Made by a program: the position numbers and the translations under genes. From contig NZ_JAPDVG010000001.1 of the NCBI RefSeq assembly GCF_026015625.1, forward strand, positions 3,028,501 to 3,092,500: a stretch of DNA of 64,000 nucleotides, in the 5' to 3' direction. The stretch comes from Segatella copri. Lineage in GTDB: Bacteria > Bacteroidota > Bacteroidia > Bacteroidales > Bacteroidaceae. Shown here one piece after another: positions 1-7,850 of this stretch (positions within the stretch are counted from its first letter, which is position 1; every line of letters starts with the position of its first letter). The notes beneath the pieces were generated by a model, which had not been told where the DNA came from, did not search any database, and worked only from the letters and a program-made list of their open reading frames with translations.

Positions 1-675
1 GTTCATGGTGGTGTTCCCTAACGAGTGGAGTCGTTGAAGTTGTCTAGCAGGATTGAAACTGTTGAATAGCTCCAAGGCTGCACGATAGAGTTCATTAGTA
101 GATGTCACTCTCAAATCCTCTTTGTAGCCATCTGTAAAGATGCACATGTTGCAGCAAACTTGATTCTTGAAACCGATAGCTAGTCTGAATAGCTCTGGTG
201 ATTTCTTGGAATATAAGTTCATCTGGTTGTATGCTCTAACTCCTACGATGGATAGGTTCAGCTTGTTACCCATTACAGTCTCAAAGACCGTAGGAATGTC
301 GATGCTGAATGCTGCACGTTCATAGTAGATGGTCTTGTCTGAATCCAAGAGTTGATTGGCAGGCTTTCTAACAGCCTCTGGTATTCTACCCTTGATTACA
401 TGTGAAACTCGAATGCTTGGAGTTCTAACCTTTTGACCATGGAAGAAAGTTCTGGTTGCATCCTCGATGGTCTCAATAAAGTCAGCGTGGTTGATGGTCA
501 ACTCGTTGTCCTTAGCAAAAACAGGAGTGATGCAATCGTTCTTTAAGTGCTCGAAAGTTACCTCTTGCGTGTTAGCCTCGATAAAGTGATTCTCTGCTTT
601 AAACTCGTCCAAGATAACTGCATCCTCGATGTGATTTGTTCTCTGTGCCTGTGGCAATAAAATAATGTTGTTCAT
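1..675 (-). CDS. DUF3871 family protein, C-terminus cut by window edge
   Basis: The frame is open from an ATG at 675 down to the left edge, giving at least 225 residues with no stop. It begins MNNIILLPQAQ. Conserved-looking stretches include NHFIEANTQEV, IRVSHVIKGRIPEAV, LLDSDKTIYYERAAF and FKNQVCCNMCIFTDGYK. I recognise these from the DUF3871 family, which is found almost only in Bacteroidetes conjugative elements and islands. The function is unknown and no catalytic motif or membrane segment is visible. The start is chosen because no other in-frame ATG fits the family N-terminus. The 5' flank carries a partial duplication of the start region. Confidence 0.75.
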   Translation of the reverse strand, partial: MNNIILLPQAQRTNHIEDAVILDEFKAENHFIEANTQEVTFEHLKNDCITPVFAKDNELTINHADFIETIEDATRTFFHGQKVRTPSIRVSHVIKGRIPEAVRKPANQLLDSDKTIYYERAAFSIDIPTVFETVMGNKLNLSIVGVRAYNQMNLYSKKSPELFRLAIGFKNQVCCNMCIFTDGYKEDLRVTSTNELYRAALELFNSFNPARQLQRLHSLGNTTMN

Positions 676-718
676 AATCTCAATAAATTAGAAGTGAATA
701 ATGTTGTTTATAATCTCT
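661..718. repeat. imperfect direct repeat over the DUF3871 start codon
   Basis: A 21-base unit at 661-681 recurs at 698-718 with one difference (C to T). The first copy contains the first codons of the DUF3871 gene. The second lies just upstream, where the change turns the ATG complement CAT into TAT. This looks like a small local duplication of the translation start. Confidence 0.7.
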
Positions 719-1068
719 ATATAAATATTGACGTTAGTACATGGGCTATTTATATATATATTTATTTTTCTATCTAAGAGTGAGGAGGGGACTAAAGTGT
801 ATGTCCACCGTCTTTTGTAGAACACATGGGGAGATATAAAGTAGGGGGCATAATATATAGTAATGTGTAAAGTCCTTATTTTTAGTCATCTTCTCTCTTC
901 TCTAAACTTCTGATTTTTGGAGATATGATGTTTCCTAACTAATTCGCTAGGTTGAAAAAGTTGAGGCTGTATATTGGTGTTGTAGGATAGTTTTGGAATG
1001 GTCAGGTGAAATAGAAAAAATGGGTTGGCTTGCCCTGTGCTCCCCTTGTTAAAGGATGGTATAAAAAC

Positions 1069-1100
1069 GAAAAAAGCCGCAAGCGTTGAGGCTCACGGCT
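1069..1100 (-). terminator. rho-independent terminator (minus strand)
   Basis: Read on the minus strand, AGCCG-t-GAGC pairs with GCTT-g-CGGCT across a six-base loop and is followed by TTTTTT (1069-1074 region). It would stop minus-strand transcription coming from the helicase-like gene before it reaches the DUF3871 gene. Confidence 0.55.
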
Positions 1101-1303
1101 TAGTTTGATTAATCAGATAATTATTAAAATTTATGGTCAAAAAGTGAAAACTAGTTCCATCTTCTTAGACGATGATATGTATATTCTTGAAAAATCCAAG
1201 TGATTTCTGATATTTTTTAGAGCAAGATTTTAGACTTATTTTCTATTGATGCTGTACTTGGAACATGATTCTTGAAAAATAGAAACGACTTTGGGGCTAA
1301 AAT

Positions 1304-1329
1304 GGAGGACACCATTATTGGCATCCTCC
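1304..1329. repeat. hairpin downstream of the small ORF
   Basis: GGAGGA (1304-1309) pairs with TCCTCC (1324-1329), with a further CCA/TGG pairing inside. There is no strong U-run, so it may be an mRNA 3' end stabiliser rather than a terminator. Confidence 0.5.
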
Positions 1330-1429
1330 AAATAGCGATATTATATTCGGATAATCTATATTTCTTTTTCAAGAGTACATTTTTCAATTTCCCCCTTTAT
1401 TGAAGAAAAACAAGAAAAAATGTTCTACC

Positions 1430-1549
1430 TTATATCAGACTTTCAACAATGAGATATGCTCTTTTCCCTTTCACCTTACATTCTTTCACATCGAAGAATT
1501 TTTTGATATAGGTTCCTGTTACTTTCTCTTTTGGTGAAATTCTTACCAT
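1430..1549 (-). CDS. 39-residue ORF coupled to helicase-like gene
   Basis: A short frame begins with an ATG at 1549, one base past the TGA stop of the gene before it, and ends with TAA at 1430. The product is 39 residues, lysine-rich and basic (begins MVRISPKEKV, ends YLIVESLI), and is not recognised. The near-zero spacing suggests translational coupling with the helicase-like protein. It could be a genuine small partner, or the displaced C-terminal tail of a longer ancestral protein separated by a frame change. No signal peptide or membrane segment is visible. Confidence 0.45.
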   Translation of the reverse strand: MVRISPKEKVTGTYIKKFFDVKECKVKGKRAYLIVESLI

Positions 1550-1550
1550 A

Positions 1551-3236
1551 TCAAAGATTCTGAGAAGTTCTTTCTATAAATGAGCGTTCGTACTTATTGT
1601 TCACTTTGAAAGAATTTTTTAGTAATTGGACGCATTCTTGCCCATTTCTTTTCTTCTCGAAGTCTTTCATTATGATAGCTTCCTTTATGCGCTTCTCGTT
1701 ATAGTTGCATTTTTCGATAACTTCTTTTCCTAATGTTTCATAAGCATTAACGATAAAAGCATCTTTGCTGCGCAATTCTTCAATGTTGTATCTGACCATA
1801 GGCAAATCCATGTCTTCTTTAAGCGATTCCAATATGTCAACAGCTTCTTTTCGGAACTGCTTTATGTATTTGGAACTTTTTTCCAATTTTAGTCGCTCTT
1901 TATCCCCAAACTTCCAATAGAGAGGCATCCCTTTAACTATATAAAATTGTTTGGCACGTTCGTATCTTTTCACCAAATCGTCAAAGTTGTTATAGGCGGA
2001 TTTGACTAAGGCTTCGTCTCTGTAGTTATCTTGGGCGAAATAGTCAATTTCTCCATATCTCATAAATTTGTTTTTAAATGGGAGTTGGTCTAAAGCTGCC
2101 TTGTAAGCATTCCTAAATTCTAGACTTGGAGCACAATCGTATAAGCGTAAGATGGTGTTGTATGCTTCTTCACTAGCTTTGATGTACTCGTTTATGCCTT
2201 TTTCGTCTCTGATAGGAAAATCCTTGTTGGTGCTGACTATATGAGTTGTAGATGAAACTCCATTACGGAATCTTCCGATAGCTTGAACGGCATCGGTGCA
2301 TGGGTCTATTATCGTGTATTCATATAGATATGGCTCAGTCACAAACATGATGTCTGGCTGTACTTTTAGCTCAATATCTAATGCTGCATAGAAACGACTA
2401 GTAAAGAACATAAAAGGCTTTTGCTCCTTGATGTTCCAATTCTCGACAGCTTTTATTCCTGCTTCGTTCAGTTTGGTGGTGCTGTTACTAGAGCAGAACA
2501 CTACACTGTCCTTTTTGATTCCAAGTTTTTCGATAACTTGAAGAATCATATCAGTTCTGTTAATGAAGAGGCACAGACTTCTTGGTGATTCTAGCTCTTT
2601 CTTTCTCTTCTCTATAGTTACTCTCATGGCTTCTAAGACATTGTTGGTGTGGACAAGTGTGATAGGCTTTAAATAGTCATAGTTAGGCTTGACTTCTATA
2701 AGGGTAAAGTGTTGCTCTTCAAACCTAGGGTCAGATGGAACAATAGGGGTCGCTGAAACCATAGCTTTGTCCTTGAACATAAAGAAGTCTTTCATGGGGA
2801 GTGCAATATCCTCACGATAATCAATATCTTTAACTAGTTTGTGACACTCGTCCATGAGCATGAAACAGTTTGTGTACATGTCCAATTCTGCTTCTTCAAA
2901 AGCTTGTTTTACCTTATAATTGAAGCTCTCTGGTGTGCAGATAATCTTGATGTACTTCTTTTGCTTGATAGTTTGAGATAAGTATTCTGTAACACTTGAA
3001 ATGCTGACATCTTTTTTGACTGCAAACAAGTTGTCTTTCTTATGCTTCTTGTCGTTACATTTACCTATGATAGGTGGTACATTAGGCTCTACGATAATAG
3101 AGTTACGCTTCGCCTTAATCTCTGTGTATGTAGCACCTAAACCTGTAAGGGTCTTGCACAGAATCGTGTTTGGCTCGATGCTATAAATATCGGACAAATA
3201 TTGTCCTTTGTTTATTATTAATTCTTTCTTTCTCAT
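1551..3236 (-). CDS. SF2 helicase-like protein with degenerate Walker A
   Basis: This 561-residue protein has the motif order of a superfamily 2 DEAD/DEAH-box helicase or translocase. The motif I region is TGLGAT (residues 31-36), motif II is DECH (129-132), motif III is SATP (161-164) and motif VI is QAIGRFRNG (about 318-326). In motif I the invariant lysine that binds the ATP phosphates is replaced by alanine, so ATP hydrolysis is doubtful. The C-terminal 200 residues are charged and helical-looking with no domain I recognise. It lies in a genomic island downstream of a 201-residue unknown protein and is tightly coupled to a 39-residue ORF. The helicase-like fold is well supported. Activity and substrate are unknown. 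Confidence 0.7.
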   Translation of the reverse strand: MRKKELIINKGQYLSDIYSIEPNTILCKTLTGLGATYTEIKAKRNSIIVEPNVPPIIGKCNDKKHKKDNLFAVKKDVSISSVTEYLSQTIKQKKYIKIICTPESFNYKVKQAFEEAELDMYTNCFMLMDECHKLVKDIDYREDIALPMKDFFMFKDKAMVSATPIVPSDPRFEEQHFTLIEVKPNYDYLKPITLVHTNNVLEAMRVTIEKRKKELESPRSLCLFINRTDMILQVIEKLGIKKDSVVFCSSNSTTKLNEAGIKAVENWNIKEQKPFMFFTSRFYAALDIELKVQPDIMFVTEPYLYEYTIIDPCTDAVQAIGRFRNGVSSTTHIVSTNKDFPIRDEKGINEYIKASEEAYNTILRLYDCAPSLEFRNAYKAALDQLPFKNKFMRYGEIDYFAQDNYRDEALVKSAYNNFDDLVKRYERAKQFYIVKGMPLYWKFGDKERLKLEKSSKYIKQFRKEAVDILESLKEDMDLPMVRYNIEELRSKDAFIVNAYETLGKEVIEKCNYNEKRIKEAIIMKDFEKKRNGQECVQLLKNSFKVNNKYERSFIERTSQNL

Positions 3237-3302
3237 TTTTCTCTTTTAATTTGATAAAGGTAGGGAAGAGGCTAGCACTCTCCCCAAACCTTAGTTAATA
3301 AT

Positions 3303-3908
3303 TCATCTAATGAGGTTCTTGCCTCTTAGATATTCTACCAACTCTTGGTCTCTCTCCATAAAGAAAAATATTTGTCCATAAGGGAAACTTGCTGTTGCAG
3401 ATAATTTCCCTGTTCGGTCACGGAACTCTGGGGTGAATTGGATTCGCCCCATTTCATTTTCACAGAAGAGTTTCAACATATCCTTTCGGAAAGTACTCGC
3501 ATCAGTTTCATCGGATGGTGTAACTTCTAAGGGAGCTACGTTGAAATCCTCGCTCTCTTTATTCGTTAGATATTTTATTATCCATAAAAAGCCATTTGGG
3601 GTTAATTGATAATTAAAACGCCCTGTAGTCTTGCTCTCCACACTAATAGCTTCTACACCATAATTGTCAATAGTGAAATAGAGGCTAAGTCTTTCTCCTC
3701 TTTCCATCATGCTTTTTAATTCTGCATGTGCCTCATCATTGGCATATTTTGTACCTTCGTAGCCAGAGATAGCGTTGAGATTATATCTCTGTCTCAACTT
3801 TTCAATTTCACCTCCTTTTTTATTTAAAAGTTCGTCACTTGTCACCGATTCGGTGACGTTAGCTAACTCTATGGCGTTTTGCTTCGCCGTCTGTATTTTA
3901 TCTTCCAT
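3303..3908 (-). CDS. uncharacterised island protein, 201 aa
   Basis: An acidic, soluble-looking 201-residue protein that I do not recognise. It begins MEDKIQTAKQ and ends YLRGKNLIR. A possible helical N-terminus (about 1-45) precedes a mixed region containing LSLYFTIDNYGVEAISVE. There is no signal peptide, membrane segment or metal motif. It is transcribed towards the helicase-like gene, 66 bases away, so the two probably form an operon driven by the promoter at 3993-4000. An IS insertion just upstream appears to have damaged that promoter. Confidence 0.6.
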   Translation of the reverse strand: MEDKIQTAKQNAIELANVTESVTSDELLNKKGGEIEKLRQRYNLNAISGYEGTKYANDEAHAELKSMMERGERLSLYFTIDNYGVEAISVESKTTGRFNYQLTPNGFLWIIKYLTNKESEDFNVAPLEVTPSDETDASTFRKDMLKLFCENEMGRIQFTPEFRDRTGKLSATASFPYGQIFFFMERDQELVEYLRGKNLIR

Positions 3909-3992
3909 ATTAATTCAATTTAGAAGATTTAACTTACACCTACCCACATCAAAGCTATGTACATCTTGCTTCTCAGTTTCGGAATGCGGTTG

Positions 3993-4000
3993 CAAAGGTA
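3993..4000 (-). promoter_or_regulatory. -7 promoter element, TACCTTTG
   Basis: A perfect TAnnTTTG box on the minus strand, about 85 bases upstream of the 201-residue gene. The -33 position, 20 bases further upstream, now reads TGTG because the IS4 element starts there. In the reconstructed uninserted sequence it reads TTTG. Confidence 0.65.
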
Positions 4001-4013
4001 CAGAAGAAATTTC

Positions 4014-4022
4014 ATGCGAGCA
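4014..4022. repeat. left 9-bp target duplication of the IS4 element
   Basis: ATGCGAGCA lies directly before the left inverted repeat of the IS. The same nine bases follow the right inverted repeat at 8876-8884. This marks the insertion site and the IS ends. Confidence 0.9.
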
Positions 4023-4036
4023 CACTGCTGTCCCGT

Positions 4037-4312
4037 TTAGAAATCATCGGGTCTGAAAAGGCTAGGATATAGCCAATCCTCCGTCTCTTCTGTTGGAACA
4101 GCTTTGTTAAACAATTCATTTAAAGGAGTCTTGTCCGTAAGGAATAGACCCACGTTCTTTGAAATAGTGTGTAGCGATTGATCTATGTGCATCACTTTCT
4201 TTGCATAAGCTAAAAGCAAGTATGTGCATATGGCAATCCAGATTTGCAGATATATGGCATTCTCGGAAGTTCCATAAAAGGATTTGATGTGAAGGTGTTG
4301 CTTAATCCATTT
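4037..4312 (-). pseudogene. IS4 transposase, C-terminal fragment
   Basis: These 91 codons continue the transposase split at 7847. The first residues are KWIKQHLHIKSFYGTSENA, the usual sequence after the YREK-like ERWNVELYF motif of IS4 transposases. The rest contains LLLAYAKKVMHID and ends RPDDF, with the stop inside the left inverted repeat. The frame stays open across 4220-4312. The internal ATG at 4219 is not the real start. It is separated from its N-terminal part by about 3.5 kb of inserted DNA and is not expected to work alone. Confidence 0.85.
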
Positions 4313-4346
4313 AAAGTAATTATGAGAAGCTTTACATAATTACTTT
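4313..4346. repeat. 12-bp perfect palindrome at the RIT left end
   Basis: AAAGTAATTATG (4313-4324) is mirrored exactly by CATAATTACTTT (4335-4346) around a ten-base centre. It overlaps one copy of the TTATGAGAAG motif (4320-4329). The arrangement resembles a core recombination site with two recombinase arms. Confidence 0.8.
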
Positions 4347-4372
4347 TATGACAAGAATAACATTATGAGAAG
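4343..4372 (+). repeat. RIT left terminal inverted repeat
   Basis: Thirty bases starting CTTTTATGACAAGAATA and ending ATTATGAGAAG. It matches the reverse complement of 7821-7850 at 28 of 30 positions. It contains a TTATGAGAAG motif at its inner edge. Confidence 0.9.
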
Positions 4373-4444
4373 TGAATGGAAAAGTATTATTGAAGATCAG
4401 AACTTTAGGAGAATGCTTCTCCGTTCGACTTCTCATAATGATAA

Positions 4445-5476
4445 CTATTTCTTCAGACCTCTGAGCCAATCTCTGAGATTTTTATTGTTTTCCCAAGATT
4501 TATCAGCCTCTCGGTTAGGTGTGAGATCTGTATACGCCTTTTCGAACGCCTCACGTTTTGCTTTAGAGTCTGCACGAGCATAAATGTCCGTTGTTTGAAT
4601 AGAGACATGTCCTAGCAAATCTCTAATATAAATAAGGTTGACTCCAGCCTGTAGAAGATGCATAGCTCGACTATGACGTATAGAGTGACAACTAATCCTT
4701 TGCGGAATAAGTTCTGGAGACACCTTCCTTGCCATGTTTGCATAAGTACAAAGAATGTATGTGATACCCTCACGCGTTAGCTTTTCATTTCTGCCATTAT
4801 AGAAAAGTGGAGACGCAGCTTTGTTGCAATCGTTAAGATGATTCTCTTCCATATATTCACATAGAATTGACACCTGTTCCTTTACAAGCGGTACTATTCG
4901 TGCTTTGCGTCCTTTTCCGAACAGACGTATGGTATATGGCTCATGGGTTATGCGCACACTATCCACAGTAAGATCTGCTATTTCAGAGACTCTTGCTCCC
5001 GTATCATACATTAGTGAGAGTAAAGCGAGATTTCTTCGGCCTCTCCAAGTTGATGTATCAGGCTGAGCCAGCAACAACTTGATACCTTCTATTGTCAGGT
5101 AGTTAAGTGTTGTCCCTGATGTTTTTATGGCTTTAATAGTTAGGATCTTTTGCCATTCTTCTATCATTTCTATGACGCTATATTGCAAGTAATGACAAAA
5201 AGAATGAATGGCAGCAAGCCGATAGTTACGTGTCGCTGCAGAGCATTTTCGCTTGTTAAGTAGCCATTCGAGATACTCGGTTACACTTACTCTCGTGAGA
5301 TGTTTCAATTGCAATTTTTCAACTGTGATTCCTTTAATATCTTTCATGAAGTCAATAAATTGTACAAATGCATCTCTATAGGAGGATATGGTGTTAGGGC
5401 TTACATTACGCTCATGAGGCAGGTATTCTACCAGAAAGCGGCTTAAATGTTTGGCAAAGTCAGTCGTCGTAGTCAT
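4445..5476 (-). CDS. ritC: tyrosine recombinase RitC-like
   Basis: The third recombinase of the RIT trio, 343 residues from the ATG at 5476. Its N-terminal SAM-like core-binding domain (LPHERNVSPNTISSYRDAF) is followed by the catalytic domain. All expected active-site residues are visible: the first Arg in YDTGARVSEIADL, HxxR in SCHSIRHSRAMH, His in LGHVSIQTTD and the nucleophile Tyr in DIYARAD. A longer frame opens at 5566, but those residues overlap ritB and do not look like the family N-terminus. The chosen start leaves a 17-base overlap with ritB. The three recombinases probably act together on the element ends. The RitC role is assigned by position. Confidence 0.82.
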   Translation of the reverse strand: MTTTTDFAKHLSRFLVEYLPHERNVSPNTISSYRDAFVQFIDFMKDIKGITVEKLQLKHLTRVSVTEYLEWLLNKRKCSAATRNYRLAAIHSFCHYLQYSVIEMIEEWQKILTIKAIKTSGTTLNYLTIEGIKLLLAQPDTSTWRGRRNLALLSLMYDTGARVSEIADLTVDSVRITHEPYTIRLFGKGRKARIVPLVKEQVSILCEYMEENHLNDCNKAASPLFYNGRNEKLTREGITYILCTYANMARKVSPELIPQRISCHSIRHSRAMHLLQAGVNLIYIRDLLGHVSIQTTDIYARADSKAKREAFEKAYTDLTPNREADKSWENNKNLRDWLRGLKK

Positions 5477-6464
5477 AGGCTTTACATATCTTTGGATAGA
5501 CAAAAGCGTTGATTTCAGAACATTGCTCTTCCAATTCTGGATACATGTTGCATGTGAGGCGAACATACTGCTCTGTCGCTTTCAGCGAGTGATGTCCCAG
5601 GCATGTTGAGAGAATTGGCAAACTGGCATACAAGTCCATTCCTTTGTGCCCCATCTGTACAAGAGCATGTACTGCATTCGTATGTCGCAGGTCGTGAACG
5701 CGTGGTCCATGATGATTCCCCTTATGGGGAATTCCGCATGTGTCCAGCAATTTGCGCAGATGCTGATATACACTATTAGCCTTGATGCTAGTCCCGTCCG
5801 ATTTTACAAACAAAAAACCATTTCCTGCAGCTATGTCTTTGATGGGCATATTGTTTCTATACTCCATATAAGATGTAAGTACCGTCTTCATCGACTCACA
5901 TAAAGGTACGATCCTTTCACTTCCGTTCTTGGTTTTATCTAAGCGAATGTAACCTTCATCCAGATGAACATGTTTGTTGCGGATGGAAAGAGCCTCAGAT
6001 ATACGCATTCCTGTACTATATAGTAAACGAAGAAGAGCTGGCATGGCTATGAGAGCTGTACCCATGCGTATGTCATATAGTCTATATTCGTCCGCTGCAG
6101 AAAAGATTGCGCCAATCTGCTCCTTTGTGAATATATACGGAGTAAAATCAGACTTCGGTTGCTTGGGCATTCGTGGAATGAAGCATACACAGCCACACCT
6201 GCACATCAGTCTTGTCAATTGACACCATACGGAACATTTGGAATATAAAGTTCTGTCACAGTCCGCCACACGTGTAGCTCTCCACTTTTTGAAGAACACC
6301 TCTTTGATATGAGGATCCTTTAGGCACTCTGCATTGGCAAAGTCGTCAATCTCTTTCAATATCCATCTGGTACGCAACGCACTGATTCCTGCAGATATTT
6401 TAATGTCAAGAAGATGATTCATATATGAGGCTAACACGCTGGAATATTTAAATTGCTCAGCCAT
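5460..6464 (-). CDS. ritB: tyrosine recombinase RitB-like
   Basis: The middle recombinase, 334 residues from the ATG at 6464. The start is supported by a strong GGAGG ribosome site 9-13 bases upstream and by an 8-base overlap with the ritA stop. The catalytic residues are present: Arg in YSTGMRISEALSI, HxxR in VHDLRHTNAVHAL, His in LGHHSLKATE and Tyr in QYVRL. A Cys-rich patch near residues 75-95 (CSVWCQ, MCRCGCVCF) is unusual for an integrase. An upstream in-frame ATG at 6524 is rejected because it lies inside ritA. Confidence 0.82.
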   Translation of the reverse strand: MAEQFKYSSVLASYMNHLLDIKISAGISALRTRWILKEIDDFANAECLKDPHIKEVFFKKWRATRVADCDRTLYSKCSVWCQLTRLMCRCGCVCFIPRMPKQPKSDFTPYIFTKEQIGAIFSAADEYRLYDIRMGTALIAMPALLRLLYSTGMRISEALSIRNKHVHLDEGYIRLDKTKNGSERIVPLCESMKTVLTSYMEYRNNMPIKDIAAGNGFLFVKSDGTSIKANSVYQHLRKLLDTCGIPHKGNHHGPRVHDLRHTNAVHALVQMGHKGMDLYASLPILSTCLGHHSLKATEQYVRLTCNMYPELEEQCSEINAFVYPKICKAYDYDD

Positions 6465-7692
6465 AGAACGCACCTCCTCTCTGTTTGTAAAAGGCATCTG
6501 GAACTGGCGGTACAGGAATGGCACACTCTATCAAAGACTTTATGTCAATCTTAAGATAAGTGAGAGTTGTTTCCGTACTGCGATGCCCTAGCGATTCGGA
6601 TATGACAGGTAACGTCGTGCCTTTCTCAAGCATGACGCTTGCAAGAGAATGACGTAGAGAATGTGGACCATGATGCTTGGCCGATACATCTATTCCGGAT
6701 TTACAGATGATGTTGTTTATTGCAGAGCATACCATACTTTTGGTTGCTGGCACATAAGGTGCCTTGCAAGAAAGAAATACATTCTGTGAAACTGTCTGAG
6801 GTCTTCCATGCTGCAAGTAATCTATGATGGCATTACCAACATCCGCAAGCAATGGCAACTCTATGACCTTTCCGGTCTTATGCATCACAAGGGTTAGTAC
6901 ATTGTTGTCCCAGTCTATATTAGAGAACTGTAGGTTGGCTATGTCCGAAGCTCGCAACCCCAAACGTGATGCAAGTAATAACATTGCATAGTTTCTCTTG
7001 CCAACGCCGCTGCTTCTATTCACGGAGTTCTCTACTATATTTACCTCTGCTGCTGTGTAAAACGAAGGAATACGCTCTTTCTTGCGCAGCTTATATGTGT
7101 CAAACAGACCATCAAACCTTCCATCTACAATATGCTCCGCTTTCCAGAAACGAAAGAGGACACGCAGGGCAGAAACTATGTTTACCTTGTTGGTCGGATG
7201 GGACGAGACAAACGACAAGATGTGTTTATCCGCAATCTCGGACACACTGTTGACACCACTGAGATTGAGATGAGTTAAGAACTCGCTTAGATACAAACGA
7301 TAGTCATTTATAGTCACCAGACTTCTACGAAGAGAAGTAAGATGGATGATGAGTTTTTCCATCTCCATGCCAATCTTCCCATCGAGGGTATGGAAAACAG
7401 GAGTGAAACAACGCTTACGTATAAGCCCTAACGAAAGCATATCGTCAAGGACTTGAATACTGCGAATCATTTCACGCTCCTGGTGACGAATCTCACCATA
7501 ATGATGACAGGTTGACAGGAACTCTTCACCAATAGAAGGGGAATAATTCTCAATGTCGTGAGCCGACATGTAGTGGACGATGCCTTTACGCCATAGACAT
7601 TTATACACAGATATTCTATTCTCTGTGTAACAATGGTCTTCAAAGTACTTGATGCATCGATCCATTAGGACTTGAATCTTTACTTCTTGCAT
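6457..7692 (-). CDS. ritA: tyrosine recombinase RitA-like
   Basis: The first and longest recombinase of the trio, 411 residues. The catalytic domain shows Arg in SRLGLRASDIANL, HxxR in GPHSLRHSLASVM, His in LGHRSTETTLTYL and the following Tyr. The N-terminal half (about 1-200) contains a core-binding domain preceded by an extra segment. The gene starts about 150 bases inside the right end of the element. That leader holds two TTATGAnAAG motifs in tandem (7743-7752 and 7756-7765), so binding of the recombinases there could also control expression of the operon. This last point is inference. Confidence 0.82.
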   Translation of the reverse strand: MQEVKIQVLMDRCIKYFEDHCYTENRISVYKCLWRKGIVHYMSAHDIENYSPSIGEEFLSTCHHYGEIRHQEREMIRSIQVLDDMLSLGLIRKRCFTPVFHTLDGKIGMEMEKLIIHLTSLRRSLVTINDYRLYLSEFLTHLNLSGVNSVSEIADKHILSFVSSHPTNKVNIVSALRVLFRFWKAEHIVDGRFDGLFDTYKLRKKERIPSFYTAAEVNIVENSVNRSSGVGKRNYAMLLLASRLGLRASDIANLQFSNIDWDNNVLTLVMHKTGKVIELPLLADVGNAIIDYLQHGRPQTVSQNVFLSCKAPYVPATKSMVCSAINNIICKSGIDVSAKHHGPHSLRHSLASVMLEKGTTLPVISESLGHRSTETTLTYLKIDIKSLIECAIPVPPVPDAFYKQRGGAFYG

Positions 7693-7742
7693 AATATATA
7701 ATATTTAGTTTTGGGGCTTATGCCCTATACTGTAATATAACG

Positions 7743-7765
7743 TTATGAGAAGTATTTATGATAAG
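7743..7765 (+). repeat. tandem TTATGA-AAG motifs at the RIT right end
   Basis: TTATGAGAAG at 7743-7752 and TTATGATAAG at 7756-7765 lie 13 bases apart. The same motif occurs at the left end at 4320-4329 and 4363-4372, and inverted at 4429-4438. These are likely recombinase binding sites. Confidence 0.6.
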
Positions 7766-7820
7766 TTTTTGCTGTAAAATTCATATAATCAACAATTTTT
7801 CACAGGTCAAATCTGTCTAA

Positions 7821-7850
7821 CTTGACATAATGATATTCTTGTCATAAAAG
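7821..7850 (-). repeat. RIT right terminal inverted repeat
   Basis: Read on the minus strand it starts CTTTTATGACAAGAATA and ends TTATGTCAAG. It matches the left repeat at 4343-4372 with two differences. Its outermost bases blend into the transposase codons for Tyr-Phe. Confidence 0.9.

Larger units (their letters stand above)
676..1429. other. intergenic stretch without convincing gene
   Basis: No open frame here resembles a protein. It holds an AT-rich segment near 740-775, a short hairpin with a U-run (1075-1100 region) and a GGAGGA/TCCTCC hairpin (1304-1329). I see no TAnnTTTG promoter in front of the DUF3871 gene. Confidence 0.5.
4313..7846. mobile_element. RIT element (three tyrosine recombinases in a row)
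   Basis: Three different tyrosine recombinase genes overlap head to tail on the minus strand, in the order expected of a Recombinase-In-Trio element. They are bracketed by a 30-base inverted repeat (28 of 30 identical: 4343-4372 and 7821-7850). The element splits the IS4 transposase gene. AAAGTA occurs at both junctions (4313-4318 and 7847-7852), and joining 7847 to 4312 restores an open frame reading ELYF-KWIK. Exact ends are uncertain by a few bases because of that shared sequence. The left end has an extra 27 bases with a 12-bp palindrome that the right end lacks. Confidence 0.85.

Noticed and set aside
4037..4219. A separate 60-residue gene
   Set aside because: It is the C-terminal end of the split IS4 transposase. 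The frame continues upstream to 4312 and matches the family.
4365..4583. 72-codon plus-strand frame at the RIT left end
   Set aside because: It crosses the inverted repeat and overlaps the 3' end of ritC. No domain or promoter supports it.
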